From NCBI RefSeq assembly GCF_000513295.1, contig NC_023065.1:620001-684000 (forward strand): a stretch of DNA of 64,000 nucleotides, in the 5' to 3' direction. Made by a program: the position numbers and the translations under genes. Positions 26,857-36,403 of the stretch are shown one piece after another. How positions within the stretch are numbered: position 1 is the stretch's first letter; each line of letters opens with the position of its first letter. The stretch is from Magnetospirillum gryphiswaldense MSR-1 v2. GTDB taxonomy: Bacteria; Pseudomonadota; Alphaproteobacteria; Rhodospirillales; Magnetospirillaceae. Under the pieces are notes generated by a model that was given only the letters and a program-made list of their open reading frames with translations, did not search any database and was not told where the DNA came from.

Positions 26857-28048
26857 GGGCGGTGTCGTTCACCAGTGCGGCGACACAGCAGCTGGCCAGC
26901 CAACCGACGAATGCCGCGACAATCAACCGCAAAGCCAAGATCAGTTCCAGGGGGACCCGCCCGCCCAAGAACACCTGCGCGACTGTGGAGAGTGGCACCG
27001 CGACCAGCATGAAGTAAGCCACCCGCTTTTCCCCTCCTCGTGCAAAGGCCAGAGCAAAGGCCAGGGTGCCGATAACCACCGAAGCCCATTCCAAGGCAAA
27101 GATAAAGGCGGCCAATTCCCATCCCGGCATGAAGAATGTCGATGCGACAGGGGTGGCGGCAATGACGGGCAAAATCAACAACAGCAGCGGCATGTGCAGC
27201 CGGCGCCATGTGGCTTGCGCATCCTGCGACCTTTCCCCCCGGGCGACCGCTGGGATCAGCAGGCGATCCATCTGCGTGCCAATGCCGACCAGAGTTTGCA
27301 GGATTTGCAGTCCGATCAGCGCCGCGGACAGAATTTCCGGGTGGGCGTTGCCGATGACGAAGGGCAAGGCGCGATCATTGATCGTGCCTACCAGCGATAA
27401 CCCCCACAAGCGCAAGGCGGCTTTCGGCGGCACTGTCCTGGGCCTGCGCGGGGCCAGCGCCAAGATCGGCAGCCCGGCCATTTGTCCGACCAGAACCTGC
27501 GCGACGATGCCGGCGGAGAAGGCCAGCCCGACCCCGATTTCGGCATGGTGCGGCCATGCCAAGGCGATGGCAACGCCGCCCGCGCTTTGGATGGCAAAGC
27601 GCAGCAGAATTCCGCCAGAGGCGGTCCGAACCTTATCCAGGCCAAACAACAGAGGCGTCGGGTTGGCGGCGGAAATAAGTACCCCGGGAATTGCGGCCAG
27701 CAAAACCAGCCGTGCCGTGCCCGGGTTGGGTGCCCCCCAGGCCAAAGCGGCCCAAGCCAGGGCCGCCGCCGTCGCCGCCACGATCAAACGGCTGCCGACC
27801 GATTGACGCCACGAATCCAGCCATTGCTCTGAGCGCGCGCTCTCGCGCAGGAAATAGGTGCCCAGGCCGATTTCGCTTATAAAACAGATTGTCGCAGCCG
27901 TCATCAAGCCCAGGCCAAGATCGGCGAACCGGGTCTTGCCCATAAAGGCGATCAACGCTAACTGGGCGGCCAGATTGGCGGCTTGGGAAAGCCCTTGCGC
28001 GCCAACGGGCCCCAGCGGATGCAGGGCTCGTTGCCAAATGGTTGTCAT
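26849..28048 (-). CDS. Wzx-type oligosaccharide flippase
   Basis: About 399 aa with some 12 hydrophobic segments spread over the whole length and the early NLAAQLALIAFMGKTRFADL region typical of polysaccharide transporters of the MOP superfamily. It should flip lipid-linked repeat units across the inner membrane. I use the ATG at 28048 (MTTIWQRALHPLG), although the frame is open nine codons further. Sequence conservation in this family is low, so the call rests on topology and position beside the glycosylphosphotransferase gene. Confidence 0.7.
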   Translation of the reverse strand: MTTIWQRALHPLGPVGAQGLSQAANLAAQLALIAFMGKTRFADLGLGLMTAATICFISEIGLGTYFLRESARSEQWLDSWRQSVGSRLIVAATAAALAWAALAWGAPNPGTARLVLLAAIPGVLISAANPTPLLFGLDKVRTASGGILLRFAIQSAGGVAIALAWPHHAEIGVGLAFSAGIVAQVLVGQMAGLPILALAPRRPRTVPPKAALRLWGLSLVGTINDRALPFVIGNAHPEILSAALIGLQILQTLVGIGTQMDRLLIPAVARGERSQDAQATWRRLHMPLLLLILPVIAATPVASTFFMPGWELAAFIFALEWASVVIGTLAFALAFARGGEKRVAYFMLVAVPLSTVAQVFLGGRVPLELILALRLIVAAFVGWLASCCVAALVNDTARA

Positions 28049-28078
28049 ATCGTCGTGTTTGCGTCGGGGCCGCAAATT

Positions 28079-28792
28079 TTACGATGCGGTGGCCGCACCA
28101 TCATCCCTGACTTTGAGAAAATCAGGAACGCTCGTCCCGGTCATGATGTCGATGATGATCGCACCCGATTGAGCCAGGGCTGCGGCCAATCGCGGATCGG
28201 CCGAGGCGGCGGTCAACAATTGGGTCACGTCGCGCAGGGCGCCGGCCGCCGAAGCTGCGACATTCGGTGATTTAAGGGACGTGAAGGAATCCGACATCAC
28301 CTGCAAGGCGGCGGTGGGCGATATGGCGAAAACCGCCGGCGACGTGGCCACCCCGACGGCATTGACCGAAATGGCCGCACTGATGGCGGGAGCGGCGGCC
28401 TGCACACTGGGGGAGGTGGCGATGCGCGAGGTGGAGACGGCCAGCGACAAAGCCGCTTGCGGCGCGGCGGCGATGACCGCCGGTTGGCGGGCGACGGCAC
28501 TGGCGGCATTGGCGGCATTGGCGGCGGCGAGCGGATTGCTGGCGATCAAGCGCTCGGCGGCTGTGCTCACCATCTGGGCCAAGGCGGCCAACCGCTGCGG
28601 ATTGCCGCCGCTCAAGGTGTTCATGGCCTGCTGGATGGCCTGGCCGTTGCCGCTGGCGACGGCGGCCTGCAGAGCAGGGGGCATCGTCGCCTGGGGGGCA
28701 GCCGCCTGGGCGTAGACTTGCGGGGCGATGGCGACGGAGCCAAAGACCCCCAAACAACAGACGCACAGCAGACTTGGGATCAGCCTTCGCAT
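28079..28792 (-). CDS. secreted alanine-rich protein of unknown function
   Basis: A 237-aa protein with a signal peptide (cleavage after VYAQA near residue 30) and a body very rich in Ala and Ser with quasi-repeats (AANAANAASAVARQPAVIAA, SAAISVNAVGVATSPAVFA). No catalytic motif is visible. It lies 31 bp upstream of the flippase gene on the same strand, so it probably heads that operon. A structural or periplasmic scaffold role is a guess. Confidence 0.6.
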   Translation of the reverse strand: MRRLIPSLLCVCCLGVFGSVAIAPQVYAQAAAPQATMPPALQAAVASGNGQAIQQAMNTLSGGNPQRLAALAQMVSTAAERLIASNPLAAANAANAASAVARQPAVIAAAPQAALSLAVSTSRIATSPSVQAAAPAISAAISVNAVGVATSPAVFAISPTAALQVMSDSFTSLKSPNVAASAAGALRDVTQLLTAASADPRLAAALAQSGAIIIDIMTGTSVPDFLKVRDDGAATAS

Positions 28793-28875
28793 AAAACCTC
28801 CGCGCTCATAACTCGCAAGCTCATCCTATACACTAGATAGCCGAATCCAAGCAAGGACACGCACTCGTCCACTGG

Positions 28876-29616
28876 TTATGACACAACGTGATGGCAGATA
28901 AAGGCCTGAGAAGCGGGGCCGTAAGCGAACCAGGGTTCGACCGTGATGTCATGAGTGCGGAGAAATTCAGCCAAAGCCCGCCTTTCGCCCTGACAATTAT
29001 CGGCGCGAAACAGGTTGTAATCATCAAAAAGCAAAATCGTTCCTTGCGTCAGTCGCGGCGCAATGGCGCTCAAGGCGTCAGCCGCCGAGGCGAACAAGTC
29101 GCAATCGACGTGGACGATGGCTGCCGGGTGGGGGCCGATATTGTGGCTGGTCTGGGAAAACAGGCCGGGGAAAAGCTGCAATGCCGGCGGGCCCAGGCCG
29201 ACATGGCGGCAGCGGCGCAGCACGGCGTCAAAATCGGCCTTGAAGGAACCGGGGGCCAGGCTGTCCTCACCCTCGGCATTATCGGGCATGCCGGCGAAGG
29301 TATCAAAGCCGTAAAAGGTCGGGCTGTGTTCGAGAAACAGGGTGACCGTGCCCTGACGCAGAAATGGCAAGTCGCGGGAGCGTTCCAGATGGCGGCGGAA
29401 ATGTTGTTGCGACAATCGGCTGTTTATCAAGGATGCACCGCGGTACACCCCGAATTCGTAATAATCGCCCACCATTTGAGTGGCGTGAACATAGCCCCAG
29501 GCCCGGTGCAGGGCGCCGAGCGCGTCGTTGCGATGCATGCTGGCGCCAATACGCAGGCGCCGGTACTGCAATTTAAGGAAGTCGAGAAAATGGCCCATGC
29601 TGAACAATCTATACAT
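28876..29616 (-). CDS. TylF/MycF-like SAM-dependent O-methyltransferase
   Basis: A 246-aa methyltransferase with YYEFGVYRGASLINSRL (SAM site), FYGFDTFAGMPD, IVHVDCDLFASAADAL and LLFDDYN, the order of motifs in the macrocin O-methyltransferase family, which needs a divalent metal bound by the Asp residues of the last two motifs. It most likely methylates a sugar hydroxyl of the exopolysaccharide. It sits upstream of the Ala-rich gene on the same strand, 83 bp away. Confidence 0.8.
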   Translation of the reverse strand: MYRLFSMGHFLDFLKLQYRRLRIGASMHRNDALGALHRAWGYVHATQMVGDYYEFGVYRGASLINSRLSQQHFRRHLERSRDLPFLRQGTVTLFLEHSPTFYGFDTFAGMPDNAEGEDSLAPGSFKADFDAVLRRCRHVGLGPPALQLFPGLFSQTSHNIGPHPAAIVHVDCDLFASAADALSAIAPRLTQGTILLFDDYNLFRADNCQGERRALAEFLRTHDITVEPWFAYGPASQAFICHHVVS

Positions 29617-29816
29617 CGGGTTTGGTAAGGAAAGTAGGGGCGTGATGTGGCGGTTATTTGGCGTGTGTATGCGAATAGATGATAAAATTCAATTTTTATG
29701 CAAGTGATTATTGCTGACTTTTCCTACGATCTGATAGTCGAGATATACTCAATAAATCATGGTCGATGCAATTTCTGATTTTATGTCTGTCCGTGGAGGT
29801 GCCGGGAAGGGTCGCT

Positions 29817-29846
29817 TCCAGTGCGGCTGAAATTAGGCTATCTAGT
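29817..29846 (+). promoter_or_regulatory. candidate promoter-like motif ggctatctagt
   Basis: The string ggctatctagt near 29834 recurs on the other strand upstream of the secreted Ala-rich gene (about 28832-28842), and a shorter ggctatagt lies upstream of the export lipoprotein gene. All are within about 75 bp of a start codon. It may be a shared -10 region; no good -35 box is visible. The surrounding gap (29617-29896) is AT-rich and holds no gene I can support. Confidence 0.3.
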
Positions 29847-29896
29847 CATCATACCAAATCCAGACAAAGCAAGTGCATCCATATGGGAAACGTCGG

Positions 29897-30565
29897 ATGA
29901 ATCCCCCCACTTCCTACAATCAGGGCTATTACAATGATGCCTTTGGCTGTTTCGACGATCTCGTTTTTCGTCGGCGCTGGGCTCGTGCCTGTGCTTTGAT
30001 GGGCGGCTATAGCGGTTTGTCCTGTGATGCGGCGCTGGAGTTCGGTGCTGGACTTGGGCAAAATCTGGCGGAGATACAGGCCGCCGAGAAGTGGGCCGTT
30101 GACATCAACCATACCTCGGCACAAGCCTGCCGATCCCAGGGCTTCGAATGGCGTGACTCCCTTGACGGAATCCCTGCCGATCATTTCGACGTGATCCTGG
30201 CGCATCACAGCCTGGAGCACGTCCCTGATCCCCATGCAATCTTACTTCAGCTTCGCGATAAGACGAAGGCCGATGGGCGTCTGTTTATTGCGGTCCCCGT
30301 CGAAGACGGCGCCGTCCCTAAGGATGTGGATGGGTTCGATTTGCAGCGCCACCTTTATTCGTGGACACCAAACACCCTGAAAAATCTTTGCTTGATCAGT
30401 GGCTGGCGGCCGCTGTGGATCAGGCGCCGATGTGGACGCGGATTGCACCGGACTCTTGTTCTGGCGGAGCGCGCTCCCCGGCTGTTCTTGGCCTTACGGG
30501 ATGGAGCGGATCGTTATCTCCCCCGGTCGACGGGCGAGATTGTCGTTTGTTGTCGACCCGAATAG
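29897..30565 (+). CDS. class I SAM-dependent methyltransferase
   Basis: About 222 aa with AALEFGAGLGQNLAEIQAA (SAM loop), EKWAVDINHTSAQAC, the post-I acidic region, FDVILAHHSLEHVPDPHAIL and DGRLFIAVPVED. The fold is the methyltransferase-11/23 type; the substrate is unknown and probably a sugar of the polymer. ATG 29897 has GGGAAA 8 bp upstream; GTG 29873 is an alternative. Confidence 0.75.
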   Translation: MNPPTSYNQGYYNDAFGCFDDLVFRRRWARACALMGGYSGLSCDAALEFGAGLGQNLAEIQAAEKWAVDINHTSAQACRSQGFEWRDSLDGIPADHFDVILAHHSLEHVPDPHAILLQLRDKTKADGRLFIAVPVEDGAVPKDVDGFDLQRHLYSWTPNTLKNLCLISGWRPLWIRRRCGRGLHRTLVLAERAPRLFLALRDGADRYLPRSTGEIVVCCRPE

Positions 30566-30675
30566 GCGCGGATCACGCCCCATCGTCTTGGGAAGGGGGG
30601 GCTCTTTCGACCGTGTGCGCAAAAGATCGGAGGAGCATTTTGGGGCGTTATTATTGCGCCAAAGTTGTCGTGATC

Positions 30676-30702
30676 TTGACAGGAAGGCGAAAGGGATATA
30701 AC
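30676..30702 (+). promoter_or_regulatory. candidate promoter before the export beta-barrel gene
   Basis: TTGACA (30676-30681) and TATAAC (30697-30702) with a 15-bp spacer, about 120 bp before the gene. The spacer is shorter than optimal. A 17-mer shared with the asnB upstream region lies just downstream (30720-30736). Confidence 0.35.
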
Positions 30703-30824
30703 CAGAAATGATGGTGCTTTGCAATTTCTGGTTTGCCTCTTTAGCCTTTGGGATTTCCCAAGTGGCGCATGGTTGTCGGATGATGTTGTTGCCAAGTGGT
30801 CGTGGGCTAGAAGGGTTAGAAGTG

Positions 30825-32150
30825 ATGAAGTCCGCACGTGGTATGGCTGTCGGTGTGTTGGTCTTGGTTGGGGGCTTGAGTGGCCCAGCATTGGGACAAA
30901 GCGCGTCCGAGGCGGATCAAAAGGCTGTCGGCCAGAAAAGTGAAAGCGTGCGTAAGCAAAAGGAAGGCTTGCTGCCGCCCAAAGAGGCGTTGGAGCAAAA
31001 GGACACCGATATCGCCCCCGATGCCTATCAGCCGAAGGGTGTCGATCTCGGCGCTTTCCTGCTGATGCCGAAGATGGAGCTGGATGTCGCCCGCAACAGC
31101 AATATCTACGCGACCAATTACGACGCCAAGCACGACATCATCAGCACCTACCGGCCCGAATTAGCCCTGAACTCGCGCTTTGATCGCCACGCAATCAACG
31201 CCCTTGCTCGCGTCGAGCGCAAGGAATTCGTCACCTTCGACAAGGAAAGCGTGACCAACGGGTTGGCCCAATTGTCGGGGCGCTACGACGTTACCGACCG
31301 CGATGCCCTAAATGCGTCGCTGACTTACACTCATGATCACGAAGATCGCGGCAGCTTCGATGATGCCGGTGGCTTGCGTCCCACAGAATTTCATTATTTG
31401 ACGCTCAATGGCTCAGGCGCGTTCTCCATCGGAAATCTGACATCCAGTCTGGGCGTCACGGCGGTGAAGCGCGACTGGGAAGATACGCGGACGAGTACGG
31501 GGATTACGCCGTCTCATTTTCGAAATCGCAACGAGCTCGATGTGACGTTGCGGGAATCGTATGAATTCATTCCCGGCTATTCCTGGGTCAATGAAGGGAC
31601 TTTGCTGTGGCGTGCCTATCAGCATGATGCAGATCAGTTCGGCATTGGCCGCGACAGCTCGGGCCTTCGTCTGGGCACCGGTATCGGCCTTGATATATCC
31701 GAGTTGGTTCGCGGTGATTTCCTGGCTGGCTATATGAGGCAAAACTACAAGGACGAGAGATTGAGCGATCCTTCGGGCTATTACGTCAAGGCCCGGCTGA
31801 ATTGGTCTCCGTCGAAGTTGACCACGATCATTCCGACGCTTGAGCGTTCGATCGAGGAAACCACTGCGAACAATGTCTCCGCTTTGATCCGTACCGCGGT
31901 GTCGGTCACCGTGCGCCACGAATTGCAGCGAAACCTCATTTTGGGCTCGACCCTCAGCTACAGCCGGGATGAGCAAAAAGGTGGGAATCTGGAGGCTGAT
32001 ACCTATGAAGGTGTCGTCCGTGCCACTTATTTATTCAATCGTAATCTCTATTCCAGCCTTGAGTTGGGTGAAAAGCATAAGTTGACCAACGTGGACGGCA
32101 GCGGCTTTAATCAAACCACCGCGATGCTGCGCCTTGGGCTCCAATATTGA
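30825..32150 (+). CDS. outer membrane beta-barrel protein of exopolysaccharide export
   Basis: A 441-aa protein with a signal peptide (MKSARGMAVGVLVLVGGLSG, cleaved near ALGQS) and a C-terminal half of alternating amphipathic strands ending in an aromatic residue (MLRLGLQY), the mark of an outer membrane barrel. It resembles the beta-barrel-2 family found beside short OPX proteins, where it supplies the outer membrane pore. ATG 30825 is chosen for the signal peptide; the open frame extends to 30708 without coding look. The kinase/copolymerase gene follows 14 bp later. Confidence 0.78.
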   Translation: MKSARGMAVGVLVLVGGLSGPALGQSASEADQKAVGQKSESVRKQKEGLLPPKEALEQKDTDIAPDAYQPKGVDLGAFLLMPKMELDVARNSNIYATNYDAKHDIISTYRPELALNSRFDRHAINALARVERKEFVTFDKESVTNGLAQLSGRYDVTDRDALNASLTYTHDHEDRGSFDDAGGLRPTEFHYLTLNGSGAFSIGNLTSSLGVTAVKRDWEDTRTSTGITPSHFRNRNELDVTLRESYEFIPGYSWVNEGTLLWRAYQHDADQFGIGRDSSGLRLGTGIGLDISELVRGDFLAGYMRQNYKDERLSDPSGYYVKARLNWSPSKLTTIIPTLERSIEETTANNVSALIRTAVSVTVRHELQRNLILGSTLSYSRDEQKGGNLEADTYEGVVRATYLFNRNLYSSLELGEKHKLTNVDGSGFNQTTAMLRLGLQY

Positions 32151-32164
32151 CGGATTAAACGGAT

Positions 32165-34399
32165 TTGAAATTGTATGACAGTAAGTCTGCGCAGGATTCC
32201 CCCGATCTTTTTCGGCGTCAGGCGCGTAGGGCTTTGGGGGTGGTCGGTCGCGGCAAATGGGTCGTTCTCGGCTGGATCCTGATAGTCACCGTCCCCACGG
32301 TGTTTTATCTTTATAAAGCCGAGCGTCGCTATACCGCCCAGGTCGAGGTGCTGATCGAGGCCCCCGATATCGGTGACAACCTACTGGAGCGGTCCTATGG
32401 CAAAAGCCGTTTGACCGAGGCCTCGGTTCAGACCGAAGCCGACATCCTGAGTTCGTCGGTACTGGTGGAAAAGGTCATCGACAAGCTTGGTCTTGAGCGT
32501 GATCCGGAATTCAACACGGCCTTGCGCCCGGTCTCGATGTGGGCGAAAGCAATCGGCTATATCAATCCGCTGCCCGTCTTGACCGGCCAACGAGCCGGCG
32601 AACAGCAATTGTCCGCCGAGGGCAGGGTGAAAGTCGAGCGCGCGCGTATTCAAGGTATGTTTCTGTCCCGACTATCAGTGAAAAGTCACCGGCGATCGTT
32701 TGTCATCACCGCTGAATTTGTCGCTGACAATGGCGAAAAAGCTGCACGAATCGCCAACACTTTGGCCAATCTATACGTCCTTGAGCGTTTGGAAGCCAGC
32801 TTGCAAGACTCCAAGCGGGCCAATGAATGGCTGGCACAGCGCTTGGATGAGTTGCGCCGTGACGTGGCGACGGCGGAACAGGCGGCGGAACAGTTTCGCA
32901 GCAAGTACAACCTGGCGCAGCGGCGCAGGGGCGAACGCCAGATGACTGTTAACGATCAGCAATTGGTCGAACTGAACAGCCGCCTGGTCGTCGCTCGCTC
33001 GGAATTGGCGCAAAAGCAGGCGCGCTATGATCAGTTGCGTGGGCTGTTGCGCAATGGCGGGTCGATGGAAACCGCCTATGACGTGTTGCAATCTCAGTTA
33101 ATCCAGCGCCTGAGAGAGCAACAGGTGGGTAAAGAGCGTGAATTGTCCGAAGCCATGAAGACCTATGGTGACCGACACCCGCGGATCATCGGCCTGCGGG
33201 CGGATTTGCATGAATCGCAGGCCAGGATCGCTCAGGAAATCAGTAAGGTCGCCGCCTCGCTCGCGACCGAAACCGAGGCCGCCCGCGTCGGCGTGTCGTC
33301 GCTGGAACGCCAGATCGGACAACTGCAGCAAGGAACCAACGAATCCGGCGTGCATGAAGTCGAACTGCGCGAGCTGGAACGCCAAGCCGAGACCAGCCGC
33401 ACGCTCTATGAAGCTTTTCTCAGCCGCTACAAGCGCGATTCAGAGCAGGAAAGCATTCAGCGCGCCAATGCCCGCGTGCTGTCGCCTGCCGCCATCCCGA
33501 TCCAGCCTTCCTCGCCCCGTCGGGTCCGGATTTTTCTGGCTTCACTGCTGCTTTCGGTATTCGGCGGTATCGGCTTGGTGTTCCTGCTCGACCGGTTGAA
33601 CGGCCGCATTCGTTCGGCCGAGGAAGTCGAACAGATCACCTATCTGCCTTTGCTAGCGGTGATCCCCAAGCAGGGCGGCAAGAAGCGGGATGCCGAAGCC
33701 CTGGCCTTTGGCATCTTGAACGCGCCCCGTTCGCCCCTGGCCAATGCCTTTCGCTCGTTGAAGGCGGTCTTGGCGGCGTCGGCGGTCGATCGTGGCGACA
33801 AAGTCACGCTGATCACCTCTTCCATTCCGTCCGAAGGCAAAAGTTTCATCACCCGCAATCTGGCCATGGCGGTGGCGGTGACGGGCAGTCGGGTTTTGGT
33901 CATTGACGGCGATCTGATGCGCCCGACACAGCATGTAGCACTGCAACGAGAGCCATCGCAGGGCCTGACCCAGTTGCTGTCGGATGCCAGTCTGTCGCCC
34001 GAGCAATTGATCCTGCGCGACGAGCGGGGCGGCTTTGATATCTTACCGGCCGGACCGGTTGATGCTTTTTCCGGCAACGCTCTGTCCAATGGGCGCCTGA
34101 CCGAGGTGCTGCAATCCTTGTCGGCGCGTTATGACCGTATTTTCATTGATGCGCCGCCCAGCTTGGCGACCACCGATGTTCAGGTGCTGACACAGGTTGC
34201 CGACCAGATCGTTTTCGTCGTCAAATGGAATGACACGCCCCGCGACGCCATCATGGCGGCACTGTCGTATCTGGCCAAGGTCGGTGCCGAAGTTAGCGGC
34301 GTGGTGTTGTCGCAGACCAGCCCCGCGCATCACCGCAAGGGAGCATATGGAGCCTATGGCTATTATGGCGCCTATGAGGGCTATGGCAAAAACACCTGA
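32165..34399 (+). CDS. polysaccharide copolymerase with tyrosine autokinase (Wzc type)
   Basis: A 744-aa two-part protein. A Wzz domain has membrane helices near residues 32-52 and 455-475 and a long periplasmic coiled coil. The cytoplasmic BY-kinase follows: Walker A SSIPSEGKSFITRNLA, Walker A' VLVIDGDLMRP and Walker B RIFIDAPPS. The C-terminus ends in a tyrosine cluster (AYGAYGYYGAYEGYGKNT), the usual autophosphorylation tail. It controls chain length and export of the polymer. The start is a TTG at 32165 preceded by a weak site; no better in-frame ATG precedes the first helix. Confidence 0.92.
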   Translation: MKLYDSKSAQDSPDLFRRQARRALGVVGRGKWVVLGWILIVTVPTVFYLYKAERRYTAQVEVLIEAPDIGDNLLERSYGKSRLTEASVQTEADILSSSVLVEKVIDKLGLERDPEFNTALRPVSMWAKAIGYINPLPVLTGQRAGEQQLSAEGRVKVERARIQGMFLSRLSVKSHRRSFVITAEFVADNGEKAARIANTLANLYVLERLEASLQDSKRANEWLAQRLDELRRDVATAEQAAEQFRSKYNLAQRRRGERQMTVNDQQLVELNSRLVVARSELAQKQARYDQLRGLLRNGGSMETAYDVLQSQLIQRLREQQVGKERELSEAMKTYGDRHPRIIGLRADLHESQARIAQEISKVAASLATETEAARVGVSSLERQIGQLQQGTNESGVHEVELRELERQAETSRTLYEAFLSRYKRDSEQESIQRANARVLSPAAIPIQPSSPRRVRIFLASLLLSVFGGIGLVFLLDRLNGRIRSAEEVEQITYLPLLAVIPKQGGKKRDAEALAFGILNAPRSPLANAFRSLKAVLAASAVDRGDKVTLITSSIPSEGKSFITRNLAMAVAVTGSRVLVIDGDLMRPTQHVALQREPSQGLTQLLSDASLSPEQLILRDERGGFDILPAGPVDAFSGNALSNGRLTEVLQSLSARYDRIFIDAPPSLATTDVQVLTQVADQIVFVVKWNDTPRDAIMAALSYLAKVGAEVSGVVLSQTSPAHHRKGAYGAYGYYGAYEGYGKNT

Positions 34400-35039
34400 G
34401 CTGCGCCGTGGCGAGCGCCGCGCCTTGTTGGTGCTGGCCGTGCTGGCCGTCGTGCTTGCGTTTGCGGCCATCCCGCGCCTGATTGCCGGCACCTTGCTGG
34501 CCTTGGCTCCGGGCGTGCATTCCGACGGGCTTTACCCACAACCAGAGGAATGGGCGGCGACCGAGGAGTTTCTCGCCCGGGCCGAGGCATGGCAGGCATC
34601 GACCGAAATCGGTCGCTATAGGGCTTTGGTCCGACATTTGGCCAAGGCGCCGGACGAGCGGGCGGGATTGGAAAAGCTGTTGGCGCAAGCGCCGCTGCTC
34701 CCTGAACAATGGTTGTGGTTGGGCCAGATTCTGGCACGGACCGATCCGGCCCAGGCCATCGCTGCGTGGCGGATGTCGGTTTATAATGCCCGGGTCTATC
34801 CGTCGATCATGGAATCCCGCCTTGATCTCGGCTTGGAGTTAAAACCCGAGATGGGGGCCGAGGATCAAGGCTTGCTCGATGATCAGTTTCGGCTGTCTTA
34901 TGTGGTGCGTCCGGCCCAGGTTCAGCAAATTTTGGCGCAACAGCGCAATCTCATCCACCGGGGCTATTTTGCTCGTGTCGTCAAGAACCTGAGTGACGCC
35001 GACATGGACGCTATCATGCGCATCCATGTTCTTCACTGA
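34374..35039 (+). CDS. membrane-anchored protein of unknown function, coupled to the Wzc gene
   Basis: About 221 aa with one N-terminal transmembrane helix (ALLVLAVLAVVLAFAAIPRL) and a periplasmic helical domain containing LAQAPLLPEQWLWLGQILA and QAIAAWRMSVYNARVYPS, which looks like TPR-type helices. It overlaps the 3' end of the Wzc gene by about 25 nt (start 34374 or 34383). Position suggests a helper of polymer assembly; no family assignment is offered. Confidence 0.6.
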   Translation: MRAMAKTPELRRGERRALLVLAVLAVVLAFAAIPRLIAGTLLALAPGVHSDGLYPQPEEWAATEEFLARAEAWQASTEIGRYRALVRHLAKAPDERAGLEKLLAQAPLLPEQWLWLGQILARTDPAQAIAAWRMSVYNARVYPSIMESRLDLGLELKPEMGAEDQGLLDDQFRLSYVVRPAQVQQILAQQRNLIHRGYFARVVKNLSDADMDAIMRIHVLH

Positions 35040-36403
35040 TATGCTTTTGCGGACCACGACTGGCTATAGCCAATCCCGAGAAGATAGGCGAATAAGGCCG
35101 CCAGGGCGGGTATTTGCACGGTGAAATCGATCATGGCCTGTAAACCCAGCAACGTCGCCGCCGCCACGGCCAGGGCCGGGTAGATCTGGTCCTGGCGGCG
35201 ACGGACAAGACCGGCGCAACAGCCGGCTATGGGGATAATCACGGCGGAAAGCAGGCACAAACCGGCGGGCCAGCCCAGATCCATAATCACTTCTTCCCAC
35301 GAATTATGCGCATGATTGTAAAGGACCGGGCGTGGCAGGCTGGTATCGCGATAGGGCATGATGGCGCTGGTGAAAGTGCCCAATCCATGTCCAGTCAGCG
35401 GGGCGTCGCCAATGGCGATCCAGGTCAGGCGCATCAGATTGGGGCGGTCGCCGGTCAGGTCGCCTTCGCCGCTCATGCGGGCCAGGGTGATGTCGCCATC
35501 GGCCAGCACTGCGGCTCCGGCTAGGCCGATCAGGACCAGCAGCAAGGCCAGGGTCTGGCGCAGGCGCACCAGGCGCCCGATGGTGGCGGCAATCAACAAT
35601 GCCAAGCAGCCTGCCCCGGTAACGAGAAAGGCGCCGCGTGAATGACTGGCCAGGACCGCCAGCCACAGGAATCCCGAAGCGATCAGCCAAGGCACGGTGC
35701 GGGCCAGCAAGCGTTCAATCCGTTCGCTGGTGCCGATGGAGGGGCGTTGTGCAGCCGAGCGGTGGATGGCCAGGGCAAGACAGGCGAGGACGCCGATCCC
35801 GGCAAAGGCGCCAAAGGCGGCGCGACCGACAAAGGTGCCGGTAGCATCACCCTGATAGGCCCATTTTTTCATCCACAAAATGTAGTCAAGTTCGATTAAC
35901 TGGCAAAACAAGGCATAAGCACCATAAACCAGCACGGCGACGGCCACGCTTTTCAGGCCCCAGGCGGCGCGATGGCGTTGGCGCCCTAACTGGGTTGCCA
36001 AGACAAAAATCAGACCATAGGCGCCCAGGCGCATCACAGCGTGACCGGACATTTCCGGGTTGGCGGAAATGGTGGCGCCAAGCGGTCGGGACAAAGCGGC
36101 TGCCGTCTCGGTCCAAACCGGGTGCGTCCAAGACAATGGCATGATCGGCAGGGTCTGCAACACCCCCCAAGCCAAGGCCATCAGGAACAAGGTGGCGGGA
36201 AGCGCCAGCTTGGTCGCCGGCAGGCCCGGATGGCATCTGCCCCGCAGGCGGCCTACCACCCATATCAGGGTCAAGAGGGCGCTGGCCAGGGTCAGCAGGC
36301 TCCACGACCATGCCCGGTTGGCGGCCAGCGGTAAGGGCGCTAGCACAATAAGGGCGGTCAGAGCAATGAATATGCGGTCGTTGGCCGAGCGGCGATGGCT
36401 CAT
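35033..36403 (-). CDS. O-antigen ligase/polymerase-like membrane protein (Wzy/WaaL superfamily), first copy
   Basis: A 456-aa protein with about 12 membrane helices and a large late periplasmic loop containing GHGLGTFTSAIMPYR and YNHAHNSWEEVIMDLGWPAG, the H-x-x-H/N-type signature of the ligase/polymerase superfamily. It likely polymerises the repeat units. Its start overlaps the wecB stop (ATGA on the minus strand), so wecB and this gene are one operon, convergent with the Wzc operon (7-bp overlap). Confidence 0.8.
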   Translation of the reverse strand: MSHRRSANDRIFIALTALIVLAPLPLAANRAWSWSLLTLASALLTLIWVVGRLRGRCHPGLPATKLALPATLFLMALAWGVLQTLPIMPLSWTHPVWTETAAALSRPLGATISANPEMSGHAVMRLGAYGLIFVLATQLGRQRHRAAWGLKSVAVAVLVYGAYALFCQLIELDYILWMKKWAYQGDATGTFVGRAAFGAFAGIGVLACLALAIHRSAAQRPSIGTSERIERLLARTVPWLIASGFLWLAVLASHSRGAFLVTGAGCLALLIAATIGRLVRLRQTLALLLVLIGLAGAAVLADGDITLARMSGEGDLTGDRPNLMRLTWIAIGDAPLTGHGLGTFTSAIMPYRDTSLPRPVLYNHAHNSWEEVIMDLGWPAGLCLLSAVIIPIAGCCAGLVRRRQDQIYPALAVAAATLLGLQAMIDFTVQIPALAALFAYLLGIGYSQSWSAKAYQ

